NCBI GenBank assembly: GCA_008017155.1
Contig: SSGX01000037.1
Location: 1-64,000, forward strand
DNA from: Neisseriales bacterium
GTDB lineage: Bacteria; Pseudomonadota; Gammaproteobacteria; Burkholderiales; UBA11063
DNA length: 64,000 nt
Direction of reading: 5' to 3'
In this document: in pieces, positions 29,596 to 41,052 of the stretch
How positions within the stretch are numbered: position 1 is the first letter of the stretch
How the letters are laid out: each line of letters begins with the position of its first letter
Notes under the pieces: model-generated
Seen by the model: only the letters and a program-made list of their open reading frames with translations
The model's database searches: none
Told to the model about the DNA's origin: nothing
Position numbers and translations under genes: made by a program

Positions 29596-30126
29596 ATGAA
29601 GCCAATTGTTGTTACTGAAAGATTGAAGATCAGAAGATTTATTCTTTCGGATGCTAAATTTATTGTGAAGTTAGTAAATCAGCCTGACTGGATCAAATAT
29701 ATAGGTGATCGTAATATTCACACCATTAATGATGCAATTAAATATTTGAAATTTGGTCCTCTTGCCATGTATGAGAATCATGGCTTTGGTCTTTATGCGG
29801 TTGAGAGTTTAAAGGGTGGACAATTAATTGGCATGTGTGGTTTATTAAAGCGAGATATTCTTGATACCTTGGATATCGGGTTTGCTTTCTTACCAGAATA
29901 TTACGGCTGTGGCTATGCTATAGAATCTGTTACTGCGGTAATTGCTAGTGTAAAGCAAAATTTTAATTTATCTGAGCTTGCAGCGATTGTGAAACCAGAT
30001 AATTTAAGGTCAATTAGATTACTTCAAAAAGCTGGATTTATTTACGAAAAATCATTTAATCGGAAAGAAGAGGATGAGGCTATATTGCTAGATTTGATGT
30101 ATCTTAAATTAAATTCTAGTAAATAG
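29596..30126 (+). CDS. GNAT family N-acetyltransferase (RimJ/RimL-like)
   Basis: Translation from ATG 29596 gives 176 residues starting MKPIVVTERLKIRRF, the characteristic opening of RimJ/RimL-type GNAT enzymes. It continues with DIGFAFLPEYYGCGYAIES, which holds the acetyl-CoA binding loop, and NLRSIRLLQKAGF near the end. AAAGAG lies upstream at suitable spacing. The frame is open back to a TTG at 29578, which is less likely as start. The acetylated substrate (protein N-terminus, small molecule or antibiotic) cannot be told. It is the last gene before the convergent rplU-rpmA terminator. Confidence 0.88.
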   Translation: MKPIVVTERLKIRRFILSDAKFIVKLVNQPDWIKYIGDRNIHTINDAIKYLKFGPLAMYENHGFGLYAVESLKGGQLIGMCGLLKRDILDTLDIGFAFLPEYYGCGYAIESVTAVIASVKQNFNLSELAAIVKPDNLRSIRLLQKAGFIYEKSFNRKEEDEAILLDLMYLKLNSSK

Positions 30127-30163
30127 ATTGATGTTGTTTAATTATTCATGTTACTATAGATTA

Positions 30164-30190
30164 ATAAAAAACCCTGCGAGTAAGCAGGGT
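30164..30190 (-). terminator. Rho-independent terminator of rplU-rpmA
   Basis: On the minus strand ACCCTGC, a 6-base loop and GCAGGGT (30190-30171) are followed by a run of T. It lies 29 bases after the rpmA stop, a classic intrinsic terminator. Confidence 0.88.
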
Positions 30191-30218
30191 CACGAATTTC
30201 GTTATTAAATAAAAATAA

Positions 30219-30479
30219 TTATTCTGCAGCTTCAATACTTACGATACGGCGATTAAATTTACCACCAACCGAGAATTTAACTACACCATCTTCTTTAGCA
30301 AATAAAGTATGGTCTTTACCAATACCAACATTGTCACCAGCGTGGAATTGTGTTCCACGTTGACGAACAATAATACTTCCAGCAGAAACTAACTGACCGC
30401 CGTAAGCTTTAACCCCAAGCATTTTAGGATTTGAATCGCGTCCGTTTTTTGAACTACCACCGGCTTTTTTCTGTGCCAT
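30219..30479 (-). CDS. rpmA: Ribosomal protein bL27
   Basis: The 86-residue protein begins [19 protein letters not shown] and continues GVKAYGGQ, the standard bL27 sequence. Its N-terminus reaches toward the peptidyl-transferase centre in the 50S subunit. The start begins directly with the mature type (no Firmicute-like cleaved extension). It follows rplU by 14 bases in the usual order. Confidence 0.98.
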   Translation of the reverse strand: MAQKKAGGSSKNGRDSNPKMLGVKAYGGQLVSAGSIIVRQRGTQFHAGDNVGIGKDHTLFAKEDGVVKFSVGGKFNRRIVSIEAAE

Positions 30480-30493
30480 CTTAGTTTCTCCTC

Positions 30494-30805
30494 TTAGTTA
30501 TTAATAGCATCAATGGTTAACTCAGTATAGTACTGACGATGACCTTGATGTCTTTGATAATGTTTACGACGGCGCATTTTAAAAATGCGAATTTTCTTGT
30601 GACGGCCTGTTGCCGAAACAGTAGCTTCAACGCTTGCTTTAGCTACAATAGGACTTCCGATAACTACATCTTCACCGTTAGCAATCATAAGTACTTCAGA
30701 TAAAGTAACTTTGCTTCCGACTTCTGCAGGTATCAGTTCTACTTTTAATTTATCGCCAACGGCAACCTTATATTGTTTGCCGCCGGTTTTTATTACCGCA
30801 TACAT
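30494..30805 (-). CDS. rplU: Ribosomal protein bL21
   Basis: The 103-residue 50S subunit protein has the bL21 pattern [14 protein letters not shown] and the basic C-terminal [16 protein letters not shown]. The upstream AGGAG (minus strand, just before the ATG) is a good ribosome binding site. It is first in the rplU-rpmA operon, with a strong promoter 48 bases upstream. Confidence 0.98.
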   Translation of the reverse strand: MYAVIKTGGKQYKVAVGDKLKVELIPAEVGSKVTLSEVLMIANGEDVVIGSPIVAKASVEATVSATGRHKKIRIFKMRRRKHYQRHQGHRQYYTELTIDAINN

Positions 30806-30852
30806 CGTGTAACTCCTAATGTTAATAATTGAATTATATAATTGAGGGGCAC

Positions 30853-30882
30853 ATTATAGCATATGAGACTAAAGATATACAA
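30853..30882 (-). promoter_or_regulatory. Sigma70-type promoter for rplU-rpmA
   Basis: On the minus strand TTGTAT (30882-30877) and a perfect TATAAT (30858-30853) are 18 bases apart. It faces rplU and is the clearest promoter on this stretch. Confidence 0.75.
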
Positions 30883-30989
30883 TAAATAGTTTTGTTATCT
30901 GGGTAAAAGTTATCGGTTGCTTTTTCTTCATTGTGTTAGAATAGACACCGTAAATTATCTATATAAAATTACAATAAGGATTTTATTTA

Positions 30990-32975
30990 ATGGCTGACAA
31001 TAAATTGCTAGCAAATGCAATTAGAATGCTTGCTGCAGAAGGTGTAGAAAAGGCTAAATCAGGACATCCGGGTGCTCCGATGGGGATGGCTGAACTTGGG
31101 GTTGCGTTATGGCGTGATGAAATGCGACATAATCCAATTAATCCAACTTGGTTTAACCGCGATCGTTTTGTTCTAAGTAATGGGCATGCTTCAATGTTTC
31201 AGTATGCTTTATTGCATTTAACTGGTTACAATTTATCAATTGAAGAATTAAAAAATTTTCGTCAGCTAGATTCAAAAACACCGGGGCATCCTGAGTATGG
31301 TTATGCTCCCGGTGTAGAAACAACTACAGGTCCATTAGGCCAGGGAATTGCTAATGCTGTTGGAATGGCTCTTGCCGAGAAGCTTATGGCAAAAGAATTT
31401 AATCGTGATGGTTATGATATTGTTGACCACTACACCTATGCAATTGTTGGCGATGGTTGTCTAATGGAAGGTATTTCCCATGAAGTTTGTTCTTTAGCTG
31501 GGACGCTTGGGCTTGGTAAACTGATTGTTTTTTATGACGATAATAATATTTCGATTGATGGTGAAGTTCATAACTGGTATAGTGAAAACGTAGCAAAACG
31601 TTTTGAGGCTTACAATTGGCATGTTGTAGAAACTATTGATGGTCATGATGTAGATGCGATAAAAAATGCTATCCATCAGGCAAAATCAATTCATAACCGT
31701 CCATCAATCATTATTTGTAAGACAACTATCGGAAAAGGTTCACCGAATAAAGCTGGCAAAGAAGAGTGCCATGGTGCGCCACTTGGAGCAAGTGAGCTTG
31801 AATTAGTGAGAAAAGAGCTTGGTTGGACGTATGCGCCATTTGAAATTCCACGTGAGGTTTATGCCGAGTTTGATTGTAAAAGTAAAGGGATGAATGCAGA
31901 AAATAGCTGGAATCAGTTATTTACCGAGTATCAATCACGCCATCCACAACTTGCTGCTGAATTTGTGCGTAGAATGGAGCATAAATTACCAGAAGATTGG
32001 AGTGGTATAACTAAAGTTGCAGTTAAAGCTGCCAATGATAAACAAGAGACTATAGCTAGTCGCAAGGCATCGCAAAATGCAATCGAATTTTATGCTGAAC
32101 ATTTGCCTGAATTTTTTGGCGGTTCAGCAGATTTGACTGGCTCAAATCTAACTCGTTGGGCTAAAGCCACAACATTAGATGAGAATAATAACTACACTGG
32201 AAACTATATTTCTTATGGCGTACGCGAATTTGGAATGGCAGCTATAATGAATGGGGTTTTCTTGCATGGTGGTTACCGCGTATTTGGTGGAACCTTCTTA
32301 ATGTTTTCAGAATATGCCAGAAATGCACTACGTATGGCAAGTTTGATGAAGATTGCGCCGATTTTTGTCTTTACGCATGATTCAATTGGTTTGGGTGAAG
32401 ATGGTCCTACCCATCAACCAGTAGAGCAAATTGCTACTTTGCGCTTGATTCCGAATATGATAGTATGGCGTCCTTGTGATACCGTTGAGACTATGGTTGC
32501 ATGGGCTGACGCTATCGGACGGAATAAATCCCCATCTAGTCTGATATTTTCTCGGCAAAATCTAAAGTTTATTGAACGTAGTCAAACGCAAATAGATAAT
32601 ATCGCTAAAGGTGGCTATATCCTTTCAGATGGTGGAAAAACTCCTGATTACACAATTATTGCTACGGGGTCTGAAGTTGAATTAGCACTTAATGTTGCAG
32701 CCAAATTAAGCGAAGAAAATTTAAAAGTGCGTGTAGTTTCTATGCCTTCAACTTCAGTATTTGATCGACAAGATCAATCGTATCGTGATGAAGTTCTAGG
32801 TGGTGCCAAAAAAATGGTTGCCATTGAAGCTGGGGTTTCTGACGGTTGGTATAAATATGTTGGACGTGATGGTGTAGTTGTTGGTCTTGATACCTTTGGT
32901 GAATCTGCACCTGCTGCCAAATTATTTGATCATTTTGGATTTACTGTTGATAAAATTATTGCTAGATTAAAATAA
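30990..32975 (+). CDS. tkt: Transketolase
   Basis: The 661-residue thiamine-diphosphate enzyme moves two-carbon units between sugar phosphates in the pentose phosphate pathway. Visible signatures are [13 protein letters not shown], the ThDP motif [13 protein letters not shown] ending in [16 protein letters not shown] (with the catalytic Glu) and [19 protein letters not shown] precedes the ATG. gap follows after 18 bases, a typical tkt-gap pairing. No strong promoter was found in the 100 bases upstream. Confidence 0.97.
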   Translation: MADNKLLANAIRMLAAEGVEKAKSGHPGAPMGMAELGVALWRDEMRHNPINPTWFNRDRFVLSNGHASMFQYALLHLTGYNLSIEELKNFRQLDSKTPGHPEYGYAPGVETTTGPLGQGIANAVGMALAEKLMAKEFNRDGYDIVDHYTYAIVGDGCLMEGISHEVCSLAGTLGLGKLIVFYDDNNISIDGEVHNWYSENVAKRFEAYNWHVVETIDGHDVDAIKNAIHQAKSIHNRPSIIICKTTIGKGSPNKAGKEECHGAPLGASELELVRKELGWTYAPFEIPREVYAEFDCKSKGMNAENSWNQLFTEYQSRHPQLAAEFVRRMEHKLPEDWSGITKVAVKAANDKQETIASRKASQNAIEFYAEHLPEFFGGSADLTGSNLTRWAKATTLDENNNYTGNYISYGVREFGMAAIMNGVFLHGGYRVFGGTFLMFSEYARNALRMASLMKIAPIFVFTHDSIGLGEDGPTHQPVEQIATLRLIPNMIVWRPCDTVETMVAWADAIGRNKSPSSLIFSRQNLKFIERSQTQIDNIAKGGYILSDGGKTPDYTIIATGSEVELALNVAAKLSEENLKVRVVSMPSTSVFDRQDQSYRDEVLGGAKKMVAIEAGVSDGWYKYVGRDGVVVGLDTFGESAPAAKLFDHFGFTVDKIIARLK

Positions 32976-32993
32976 CTTTGTGAAAGAAAGACT

Positions 32994-34007
32994 ATGACAA
33001 TTAAAATCGCAATTAATGGCTTTGGTCGTATTGGGCGTAATGTTTTAAGAGCATTGTACGAAGCAAAAAGAACTGATGAATTTGAAATTGTAGCAGTTAA
33101 TGATCTGGGATCAGATTTAGCTGTACAAGCATTATTAACTCAGCGTGATACTGTTCACGGTTATTTTCCACATAAAGTTGAAGCAGTTGATAATGGTATT
33201 ACTATAGATGGAAAATTAGTACGTTTTTTTGCTGAGCGGGATCCTAAGAATCTGCCGTGGAAAGAATTAAATGTTGATGTAGTTTTTGAATGTACTGGGG
33301 TATTTACTTCAAAAGCTAAAGCTTCGGCACATATTGAAGCTGGTGCTAAAAAAGTTCTGATTTCGGCGCCTGGTGAAAAAGATGTTGAAGCAACGGTAGT
33401 TTATGGTGTAAATCACAATGTCTTTACCAAAGATATGACCGTAGTATCAAATGCTTCATGTACAACTAACTGTCTTGCGCCAGTAGCAAAAGTTTTAAAT
33501 GATGCAATTGGTATTGAAAAAGGGCTAATGACAACCATCCATGCATTTACCAACGATCAGGTGTTGACGGATGTTTATCATAGTGATCCGCGTCGTGCGC
33601 GTTCAGCGGTTTCTTCGATGATTCCAACTAAAACTGGTGCAGCCGCTGCTGTAGGTCTAGTACTACCTGAACTTGCTGGTAAGCTTGATGGTTTGGCAGT
33701 ACGTGTTCCAACCATTAATGTATCTGTAGTAGATTTAACTTTTACCGCGAATCGTGAAACAACTAAAGATGAAGTTAATGCTGCAGTTAAAGCTGCTTCA
33801 GAAGGCTTTTTAAAAGGTGTATTAGGTTATAATGATAAACCTCTTGTATCAATTGATTTTAATCACTCAAGTTTCTCTTCTGTGTTTGATTCTACTCAAA
33901 CTCGTGTAGATGGTAAACTAGTGAAAATTTTCTCTTGGTACGATAACGAGTGGGGTTTTTCAAACCGGATGTTAGATAATGCAAAAGCATTAATGAATGC
34001 TAAATAG
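32994..34007 (+). CDS. gap: Glyceraldehyde-3-phosphate dehydrogenase, type I
   Basis: The 337-residue glycolytic enzyme has the NAD-binding [17 protein letters not shown] start, the catalytic [12 protein letters not shown] with Cys near residue 155, and the C-terminal [13 protein letters not shown]. It follows tkt closely (18 bases), with AAAGAAAG upstream of the ATG, so both are probably co-transcribed. pgk is not the next gene here; mreB follows. Confidence 0.97.
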   Translation: MTIKIAINGFGRIGRNVLRALYEAKRTDEFEIVAVNDLGSDLAVQALLTQRDTVHGYFPHKVEAVDNGITIDGKLVRFFAERDPKNLPWKELNVDVVFECTGVFTSKAKASAHIEAGAKKVLISAPGEKDVEATVVYGVNHNVFTKDMTVVSNASCTTNCLAPVAKVLNDAIGIEKGLMTTIHAFTNDQVLTDVYHSDPRRARSAVSSMIPTKTGAAAAVGLVLPELAGKLDGLAVRVPTINVSVVDLTFTANRETTKDEVNAAVKAASEGFLKGVLGYNDKPLVSIDFNHSSFSSVFDSTQTRVDGKLVKIFSWYDNEWGFSNRMLDNAKALMNAK

Positions 34008-34033
34008 TCATTGATTATCTGACAGTTTAATTA

Positions 34034-34062
34034 ATTGTGCTAGTTTACTATTCTGGCACAAT
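34034..34062 (+). terminator. Possible terminator hairpin after gap
   Basis: ATTGTGC (34034-34040) pairs with GCACAAT (34056-34062) across a 15-base loop and is followed by GTTT. Position after gap and before mreB fits a weak terminator, but the loop is large and the T tract short. Confidence 0.4.
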
Positions 34063-34100
34063 GTTTAAGTTGTTAGAAGACTTATTAATTTTATTTGTAA

Positions 34101-35158
<1,058 letters not shown>

Positions 35159-35159
<1 letters not shown>

Positions 35160-35944
35160 TGCATAGATTCAAAATTGGGCTTATGCTATTAAGTATAGGC
35201 CTTATTTTTATTGATAAGTATTCACCAGTTAGTAGGTTACGTGATAACATTGCCGTATTTCTTGAAAAAAATACTTCCCTTATGTTATATCGTGTACAAA
35301 ATTATCCTCAGTTGGTGATACTCAAGGTTCAACAACAGCAAGAATTAGCTGGGCAAAATGTGCAGCTTAAGAAACAAGTCGAAGAGTACTCAATGTTATT
35401 AAAACAGAGTAAAAATCAGATCCAAGATGCTAAATTACTTAATGACTTAAGTCAGAAGGGTATTTATGAGGACTTTAGTCCAATTATTGCTAAGGCTGTT
35501 TTGGATGTTAATTTCTTTGTGAATAATCAGCTATTGATTGATCAGGGAGCAAATAAAGATATTAAACTTGGGTATGCAGTTGTCAATAAAGATGGTGTAA
35601 TTGGTCAGATTTCAAATGTCAATCCAAATAATTCACAAATTCGCTTAATTACTAACCCTGATTATAAAATTTACGTTGAGCACAGCGTTTCTAAGACTAA
35701 GATGCTAGCGCAGGGTGGTGGTAATAACACAATAATTGTCAGATATATTGATAAGAATGATAAGATAAAAATAGGTGATATTCTTGAAACAACCGGGCTT
35801 GATGACATTTACCCAGCACAAATTCCTGTTGCCAAAGTAACTAAAGTATTTTATGAAAATAATGGTTTTAACAGTGCAATTTGTGAGCCAGTGGTCGATT
35901 TTCGACAGTTGCAATATGTTTCGGTGCTAAAAAGTGATAGTTAA
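35159..35944 (+). CDS. mreC: Rod shape-determining protein MreC
   Basis: The 261-residue bitopic membrane protein links MreB to the periplasmic wall synthases. It has an N-terminal membrane anchor (about residues 5-20, IGLMLLSIGLIFID), a coiled coil (about 55-95) and the periplasmic beta domain with GYAVVNKDGVIGQI, a family hallmark. Start and stop overlap the adjacent genes, so translation is coupled. Confidence 0.95.
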
Positions 35945-36401
35945 TAATTTGCGCTTTGTATTACTGTGTACTATATTGATTTTTTTACAATTCATTATAA
36001 ATAACTTTACTATTTTTTATATTGATATTATCGCTATCTTGTTGATAAGTCTTTTACTTCGTGGTAATTTAATTTGGGTTCAGTTAATCACCATCAGTTT
36101 TATTGGCGATTTGATTGGACACTGGTATCTTGGTAGCCATTTACTAACGGTAGTACTCCTTAGCTATTTTACTAATAAAGTTGCTAATTTTTATCGTATG
36201 TGTGGTTGGTTTCCACGAATGTTAATTTCAATGTTTTATTTTGCGTTATTCTTTTTGGTTATCTACCTTATTGAATTATTAACACGAAGGGTATTTACCT
36301 CGGTAGATAGTCTAATCTTTCAGCTTCTAGTTATACTGCCAGTTGTTCAGCTGATTCTTGATAAACTAACTGTTCGTAAACCTTCGGAATATTATTTTTA
36401 A
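35934..36401 (+). CDS. mreD: Rod shape-determining protein MreD
   Basis: The 155-residue protein is almost wholly membrane-embedded with about five hydrophobic segments, as for MreD. Sequence conservation is low in this family, so the assignment rests largely on size, topology and position between mreC and mrdA. It overlaps mreC by 11 bases and ends 2 bases before mrdA. Confidence 0.9.
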   Translation: MIVNNLRFVLLCTILIFLQFIINNFTIFYIDIIAILLISLLLRGNLIWVQLITISFIGDLIGHWYLGSHLLTVVLLSYFTNKVANFYRMCGWFPRMLISMFYFALFFLVIYLIELLTRRVFTSVDSLIFQLLVILPVVQLILDKLTVRKPSEYYF

Positions 36402-36403
36402 CA

Positions 36404-38356
36404 ATGAGCAAATTGCGTGTAATTGTTGCTTATATCTTTGTATTTACGGGGATAATAGTTTTACTATTGCGTTATGCCTTTCTACAAATTAATGATCATA
36501 AAGATTTACTGACCAAATCAATTGAAAATTACTCTTCAATTGTGGCGACACAGCCAGTTCGTGGTGGTATTATTGACCGAAATGGAATTGTGCTTGCTGA
36601 TAACCGAGTTTCCTACGCGGTAGCAATATTACCTAAAGATAACAATAATGTAGAAGAGTTATTCAAGCAACTTGAAAGCTATATTAATCTGACAGCACTT
36701 GATAAGAAAAAATATAGTAAGCAACTGCGTCAGTCAAAAAATTATGATTGGGTAATTATCAAAGATGATTTGTCTAATACCGAAATTGCTAACCTTACGT
36801 CGCATGCTTACCTTTTTCCTAAGCTAAATATTTTTGCCCATACCAAAAGAGATTATCCATTTAGTGAAGTTTACTCACATAGTGTTGGTTATGTTAGCCG
36901 AGTCAGTCAAACTGATAAAAAGAAACTGGGTGAACAGGGAAATCTACAGAATTACCTAGCAAATGATTATATTGGTAAAAATGGGCTTGAGCAGCAGTAT
37001 GAATCAATTCTGCGTGGAGGAATTGGTAAAAAAATTATTCGTACTGATGCACATGGTAATGAAGTTGGTTTAATCAGTAATCAGCCAGCAACTGATGGAT
37101 ATACCTTACAGCTTACTATTGATAATATTTTGCAACAGCAGGCATACCGCATGCTTGGCAATCATAAAGGTGCGGTTGTTGCTATTGATCCGCAAACCGG
37201 AGGTATTTTAGTATTTGTTTCAAAACCGGGTTATGATCCTGGATTATTTCTTGATGGTATAACTCCAGACGATTGGGAAGACCTACAGCAAGATGATCGA
37301 AATCCACTACTTAATCGTGCTGTACAGGGTACATATCCACCAGGCTCAACTTTTAAACCATTTATGTCAGCCGCTTCACTCTATCTTGGGGTAAGAACAC
37401 CGCAATATCGCTATAATGATATTGGATATTTTGTGATTCCCGGATCTTCTCGTCGCTTCCATAATAGTGGCGGGGGAAGAGCGCTAGGTAATCTTGATTT
37501 TGTTACTGCGATTGCCAAATCTTCAGATGCCTTCTTTTTTAAGCTTGGGCTTGATATGGGGGTTGATCGAATGGATAAGGGAATATCACCGTTTGGCTTG
37601 GGCAGTAAAACCGGAATAGATTTACCACAAGAAAACACTGGTCTATTACCTTCAAGAGCATGGAAAGCAAAACGTTTTGCTAAAGATCCATATCAGAAGA
37701 ATTGGCAGGCAGCTGATAGTGTAAATATGGGGGTTGGACAAGGGTTCAATCATTATACACCATTACAAATGGCTTTTGCTACTAGCATTCTGGCTAATGA
37801 TGGGGTATATTATCGTCCGCATTTGTTAGATAAAGTAATAGATAAAACTGGTAAAGTAGTAAGTAATTATCATGAATCACAGGGCGAAATTCCTATCCCT
37901 AAAGCTTATCTTGAATTAGTAAAAAGTGGAATGCAAAAGGTAATGCAGATTGGAACTGGGGCTAGTGTTGGTCAAGGCTTACGTTATACTATGGCAGGGA
38001 AGACTGGTACAGCACAGGTGGTTGCATTAGCTGCTGGCTCACGACATGCTAAATTTGCGGGTGAAAAATATAAGGATCATTCTTGGTTTATTGCCTTTGC
38101 TCCAGTTGAAAAGCCTAAAATCGCCGTAGCGGTTTTAGTTGAAAATGGCGGATTTGGTGCAGCGGCAGCAGCACCAATTGCTAGAGCCTTATTTGATACT
38201 TATTTGCTTGGTGCAGAGAGCCAGGAAAGCATGATTGCTAAGAATTATAAAAAATTTACTCCACGAATAGATAAAGAAAATCATGGAGATGAGGAAGAGG
38301 AAAACTCTTCTGAAGAAGATAACGGTGGTGAAGATGAAACACAAATTCAGGACTAA
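36404..38356 (+). CDS. mrdA: Penicillin-binding protein 2 (elongasome transpeptidase)
   Basis: The 650-residue class B PBP crosslinks peptidoglycan with RodA during elongation. It has an N-terminal anchor (residues about 5-25), the non-catalytic domain with PVRGGIIDRNGIVLADNR, and a transpeptidase domain with SxxK (STFK in YPPGSTFKPF), the SSD triad and KTGTAQ. The C-terminus ends in a very acidic tail (about residues 625-650, Glu/Asp/Asn-rich) that I do not expect in the family core. Length otherwise normal. Confidence 0.97.
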   Translation: MSKLRVIVAYIFVFTGIIVLLLRYAFLQINDHKDLLTKSIENYSSIVATQPVRGGIIDRNGIVLADNRVSYAVAILPKDNNNVEELFKQLESYINLTALDKKKYSKQLRQSKNYDWVIIKDDLSNTEIANLTSHAYLFPKLNIFAHTKRDYPFSEVYSHSVGYVSRVSQTDKKKLGEQGNLQNYLANDYIGKNGLEQQYESILRGGIGKKIIRTDAHGNEVGLISNQPATDGYTLQLTIDNILQQQAYRMLGNHKGAVVAIDPQTGGILVFVSKPGYDPGLFLDGITPDDWEDLQQDDRNPLLNRAVQGTYPPGSTFKPFMSAASLYLGVRTPQYRYNDIGYFVIPGSSRRFHNSGGGRALGNLDFVTAIAKSSDAFFFKLGLDMGVDRMDKGISPFGLGSKTGIDLPQENTGLLPSRAWKAKRFAKDPYQKNWQAADSVNMGVGQGFNHYTPLQMAFATSILANDGVYYRPHLLDKVIDKTGKVVSNYHESQGEIPIPKAYLELVKSGMQKVMQIGTGASVGQGLRYTMAGKTGTAQVVALAAGSRHAKFAGEKYKDHSWFIAFAPVEKPKIAVAVLVENGGFGAAAAAPIARALFDTYLLGAESQESMIAKNYKKFTPRIDKENHGDEEEENSSEEDNGGEDETQIQD

Positions 38357-39443
38357 GCTGCTTCAGGCATGGCGTTATTTATACAATTTTGACTACGTTT
38401 TAATTTTAACGCTGGTTTCTTTATTTGTAATTAATGGGTTTATCCAATATTCTGCAAATGATCAGGTGCTTACACGCATTTATAACGATGTAGGTTATAT
38501 GATATTTTCTTTTATTATCATGTTGCTGATTGCAGGTATCAACTATAACCGTATCCGTGCGAGTGCTATTCCACTTTATATTCTTTCTTTGATTTTAATT
38601 GCATTAGTTCTGGTTATTGGTGTTAAGGTGAACGGTGCACGGCGCTGGTTAAATCTGGGGGTTAGAATTCAGCCCTCTGAATTATGTAAAATATCAGTTC
38701 CTTTGCTGGTTGCCTATGTCTTGTCGATTAAACCAGATAAAGTAAAAGCTTCACAGTTCATTGGTGGAATTATGATTATTCTTATTCCATTTGCATTAAT
38801 TGCCAAACAACCAGACTTAGGTACTGCGATACTTGTGTTTGCCGCAGGTTTTTTTGTGCTTTTCTTTGCCGGATTGCCGTGGCGAATAATTATTGGTAGC
38901 CTGATTCTTGTTATATGCTCAAGTCCATTAATCTGGCATATGCTAAAAGACTATCAGAAACATCGGGTACTAACCCTAATTGATCCACAGTCTGATCCAC
39001 TAGGAAAAGGGTATCATATTATTCAAGGAATGATTGCAATCGGTTCTGGAGGTATTCATGGTAAGGGATACTTACACGGGACACAGATCCACCTTAATTT
39101 TATCCCTGAAAAGCATACTGATTTCGTTGTAACCGTTTTGGCTGAAGAATTTGGCTATGTTGGTGTCTGTGTGGTTTTAGCGCTTTATCTGCTGGTGGCG
39201 TTAAGAGGGCTAAGAATTATGAGATTGGCAACGGATCGCTTCTCACAAGTAATGGCTGGTAGCATTACTATGTCCTTTATTTCATATGTCTTTATTAATA
39301 TGGGAATGGTTAGTGGTATATTTCCAGTTGTAGGCGTGCCTTTGCCTTTAATTAGCTATGGCGGAACTGCAACAATTGTCTTGATGATTGGTTTTGGTAT
39401 CCTATTATCAATAGATCATCATAATCGCTATGATAAAGTATAA
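38334..39443 (+). CDS. rodA: SEDS glycosyltransferase RodA
   Basis: RodA polymerises glycan strands from lipid II in the elongasome with PBP2. The 369-residue product has about ten membrane segments and SEDS signatures GARRWLNLG, IQPSEL, KQPDLGTAILVF and GVPLPLISYGGTA. I chose the ATG at 38334 (MKHKFRTK), preceded by GGTGGTGAAG; the frame is open to an ATG at 38283, but that N-terminus is only a readthrough of the acidic mrdA tail. It overlaps mrdA by 23 bases. Confidence 0.96.
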   Translation: MKHKFRTKLLQAWRYLYNFDYVLILTLVSLFVINGFIQYSANDQVLTRIYNDVGYMIFSFIIMLLIAGINYNRIRASAIPLYILSLILIALVLVIGVKVNGARRWLNLGVRIQPSELCKISVPLLVAYVLSIKPDKVKASQFIGGIMIILIPFALIAKQPDLGTAILVFAAGFFVLFFAGLPWRIIIGSLILVICSSPLIWHMLKDYQKHRVLTLIDPQSDPLGKGYHIIQGMIAIGSGGIHGKGYLHGTQIHLNFIPEKHTDFVVTVLAEEFGYVGVCVVLALYLLVALRGLRIMRLATDRFSQVMAGSITMSFISYVFINMGMVSGIFPVVGVPLPLISYGGTATIVLMIGFGILLSIDHHNRYDKV

Positions 39444-39469
39444 GCCTTAATAGTTGGGAGGGTGAAATT

Positions 39470-40072
39470 ATGAAATTTGGTATTATTAGCGGTAGTAATA
39501 GAAAAAACTCGCAATCATTTAAGGTTGCTGACTATATTCAGAATCTAGCAAAACAGCAATCAACAGAAAGCTATTTACTTGATTTATCTAAAGTTAATAT
39601 AAAATATTGGGATGAAGGTTTTTGGGTTGATAGCAAAACTTTTGACTTAGAGTGGACTAAAGCTAGCACTGAACTACATTCATGTGATGGCATAATTATA
39701 GTTGCTCCTGAATGGAATGGTATGTTACCTCCCGCTTTGGTTAATATCATGCATTTAGCGGTAAAAGGTGAATTTGCCAATAAGCCTGTTTTGATCGTTT
39801 CAGTTTCTTCTGGTATAAATGGTGCCTATCCGGTTGTTCATTTGCATCAAAGTGGCAAAAATAGCTTTGCTAACTTTATTCCACATCATGTGATTGTACG
39901 TGATGTTAATCATGTTTTAAATGATTATTCTACTGTGGCAAATGAGATTGATCAGTCAATCCGTGAGCGTCTTAATCATGCTTTGCAAGTTTTAAATGTT
40001 TACTCGGAAGCATTTAAACAGATTCGTAGTTCTGATGTGATAAAGAATGTCCCTTATGCATATGGTATGTAA
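39470..40072 (+). CDS. NADPH-dependent FMN reductase family protein
   Basis: The 200-residue protein is a flavodoxin-like reductase. It starts MKFGIISGSNRKNSQSFKVA, which forms the FMN phosphate-binding loop, and has APEWNGMLPPALVN, the flavin contact that in relatives reads PEYNGSxP. GGGAGGGTG lies upstream of the ATG as a strong ribosome binding site. Family members reduce FMN, quinones or azo compounds with NAD(P)H. It leads a close three-gene run with the ABM and GST genes, which suggests a redox or detoxification unit. Confidence 0.88.
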   Translation: MKFGIISGSNRKNSQSFKVADYIQNLAKQQSTESYLLDLSKVNIKYWDEGFWVDSKTFDLEWTKASTELHSCDGIIIVAPEWNGMLPPALVNIMHLAVKGEFANKPVLIVSVSSGINGAYPVVHLHQSGKNSFANFIPHHVIVRDVNHVLNDYSTVANEIDQSIRERLNHALQVLNVYSEAFKQIRSSDVIKNVPYAYGM

Positions 40073-40075
40073 TTT

Positions 40076-40369
40076 ATGATACTTGAAGTTGCTAATCTTA
40101 TGATTATATCTGGGCAAGAAGAAGAGTTTGAAAAAGCCTTTCGTTTAGCTAGTAAGATAATTAGTCGGATGACTGGCTATGTTCGTCATGAATTGCAACG
40201 CTGTATTGAACATGATAATCAGTATGTCTTATTGGTCTGGTGGCAAACTCTAGCTGATCATCAAATAGGGTTTCGCCAATCTGCTGAATATCAAGAATGG
40301 AAAAAGCTACTACATCATTTTTATGATCCATTTCCATCAGTATTACACTATCAGGAGGTAAAAATATGA
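40076..40369 (+). CDS. ABM-domain (antibiotic biosynthesis monooxygenase-like) protein
   Basis: The 97-residue protein has the dimeric alpha-beta barrel pattern of ABM domains: MILEVANLMIISGQEEEFEKAF at the start and YVLLVWWQTLADHQIGFRQS near the end. Such small proteins include heme-degrading HmoA/IsdG types and quinol monooxygenases; the residues here do not decide. It follows the FMN reductase by 3 bases and overlaps the GST gene by 4 (ATGA), so the three are translated together. Confidence 0.82.
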   Translation: MILEVANLMIISGQEEEFEKAFRLASKIISRMTGYVRHELQRCIEHDNQYVLLVWWQTLADHQIGFRQSAEYQEWKKLLHHFYDPFPSVLHYQEVKI

Positions 40370-40992
40370 GTGAATTTACACTAATTATTGGTAATAAACA
40401 TTTATCTTCTTGGTCTTTACGTGCTTGGTTAATGATTAAGCGCTGTAATGTTAAATTTTCAGAGATTACGCTTGATCTTGAGCGCCAAGATGTTAAAGCT
40501 GCAATCTTACAACTAAGTCCATCTGGCAAAGTTCCAGCACTAAAACATAATGATTTATTAATTTGGGACTCGTTGTCAGTTGGTGAATATTTGGCAGAAT
40601 TATTTCCTAGTGATAAATTATGGCCAACGGATAAAGATGCTCGAGCAATTGCGCGTTCAGTAAGTAATGAAATGCATAGTGGATTTGTTAATCTACGTAA
40701 AATGATGCCATTTGCTCTTTTTGAGCAGAGAGCTCTACCACATTCTGAAGAGCTTCGGGTTGAGATTAGGCGAATAGAAGAAATTTGGCTTGATTGTCGT
40801 TCTAGATTTGGTAAAAATGGTAAATTTTTGTTTGGTGAGTTTAGTATTGCGGATGCTATGTTTACTCCAGTAGTTTTGAGGTTTCAAACTTATGGGTATA
40901 AACCTGAGAATAAAGATGTAGTTGATTATTGCAATGCAATTCTAGCTTATCCTGATTTACTTGAGTGGATTGAGTCAGCAAAAAATAATTGA
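40366..40992 (+). CDS. Glutathione S-transferase family protein
   Basis: The 208-residue protein has an N-terminal thioredoxin-like domain with FTLIIGNKHLSSWSLRAWL, where Ser residues sit at the usual active-site position, and LSPSGKVPALKHNDLLIWDS (glutathione-binding SGKVP). The helical C-terminal half contains FSIADAMFTPVV, the ADxxxxP-type motif of GSTs. It likely conjugates or reduces small electrophiles; substrate is unknown. Coupled to the ABM gene by a 4-base overlap. Confidence 0.9.
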   Translation: MSEFTLIIGNKHLSSWSLRAWLMIKRCNVKFSEITLDLERQDVKAAILQLSPSGKVPALKHNDLLIWDSLSVGEYLAELFPSDKLWPTDKDARAIARSVSNEMHSGFVNLRKMMPFALFEQRALPHSEELRVEIRRIEEIWLDCRSRFGKNGKFLFGEFSIADAMFTPVVLRFQTYGYKPENKDVVDYCNAILAYPDLLEWIESAKNN

Positions 40993-41052
40993 TTTGTAAT
41001 GTTTGGGTGAAGAAAAAACGATTGTTTAATGATAATATTGAAAGGAGCAAAA

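Noticed and set aside
30917-30942. tkt promoter TTGCTT/TAGAAT
   Set aside because: The spacer is only 14 bases, outside the functional range.
38283-38333. Longer rodA start at 38283
   Set aside because: The extra 17 residues are a reading of the acidic mrdA tail; ATG 38334 has the better ribosome binding site.
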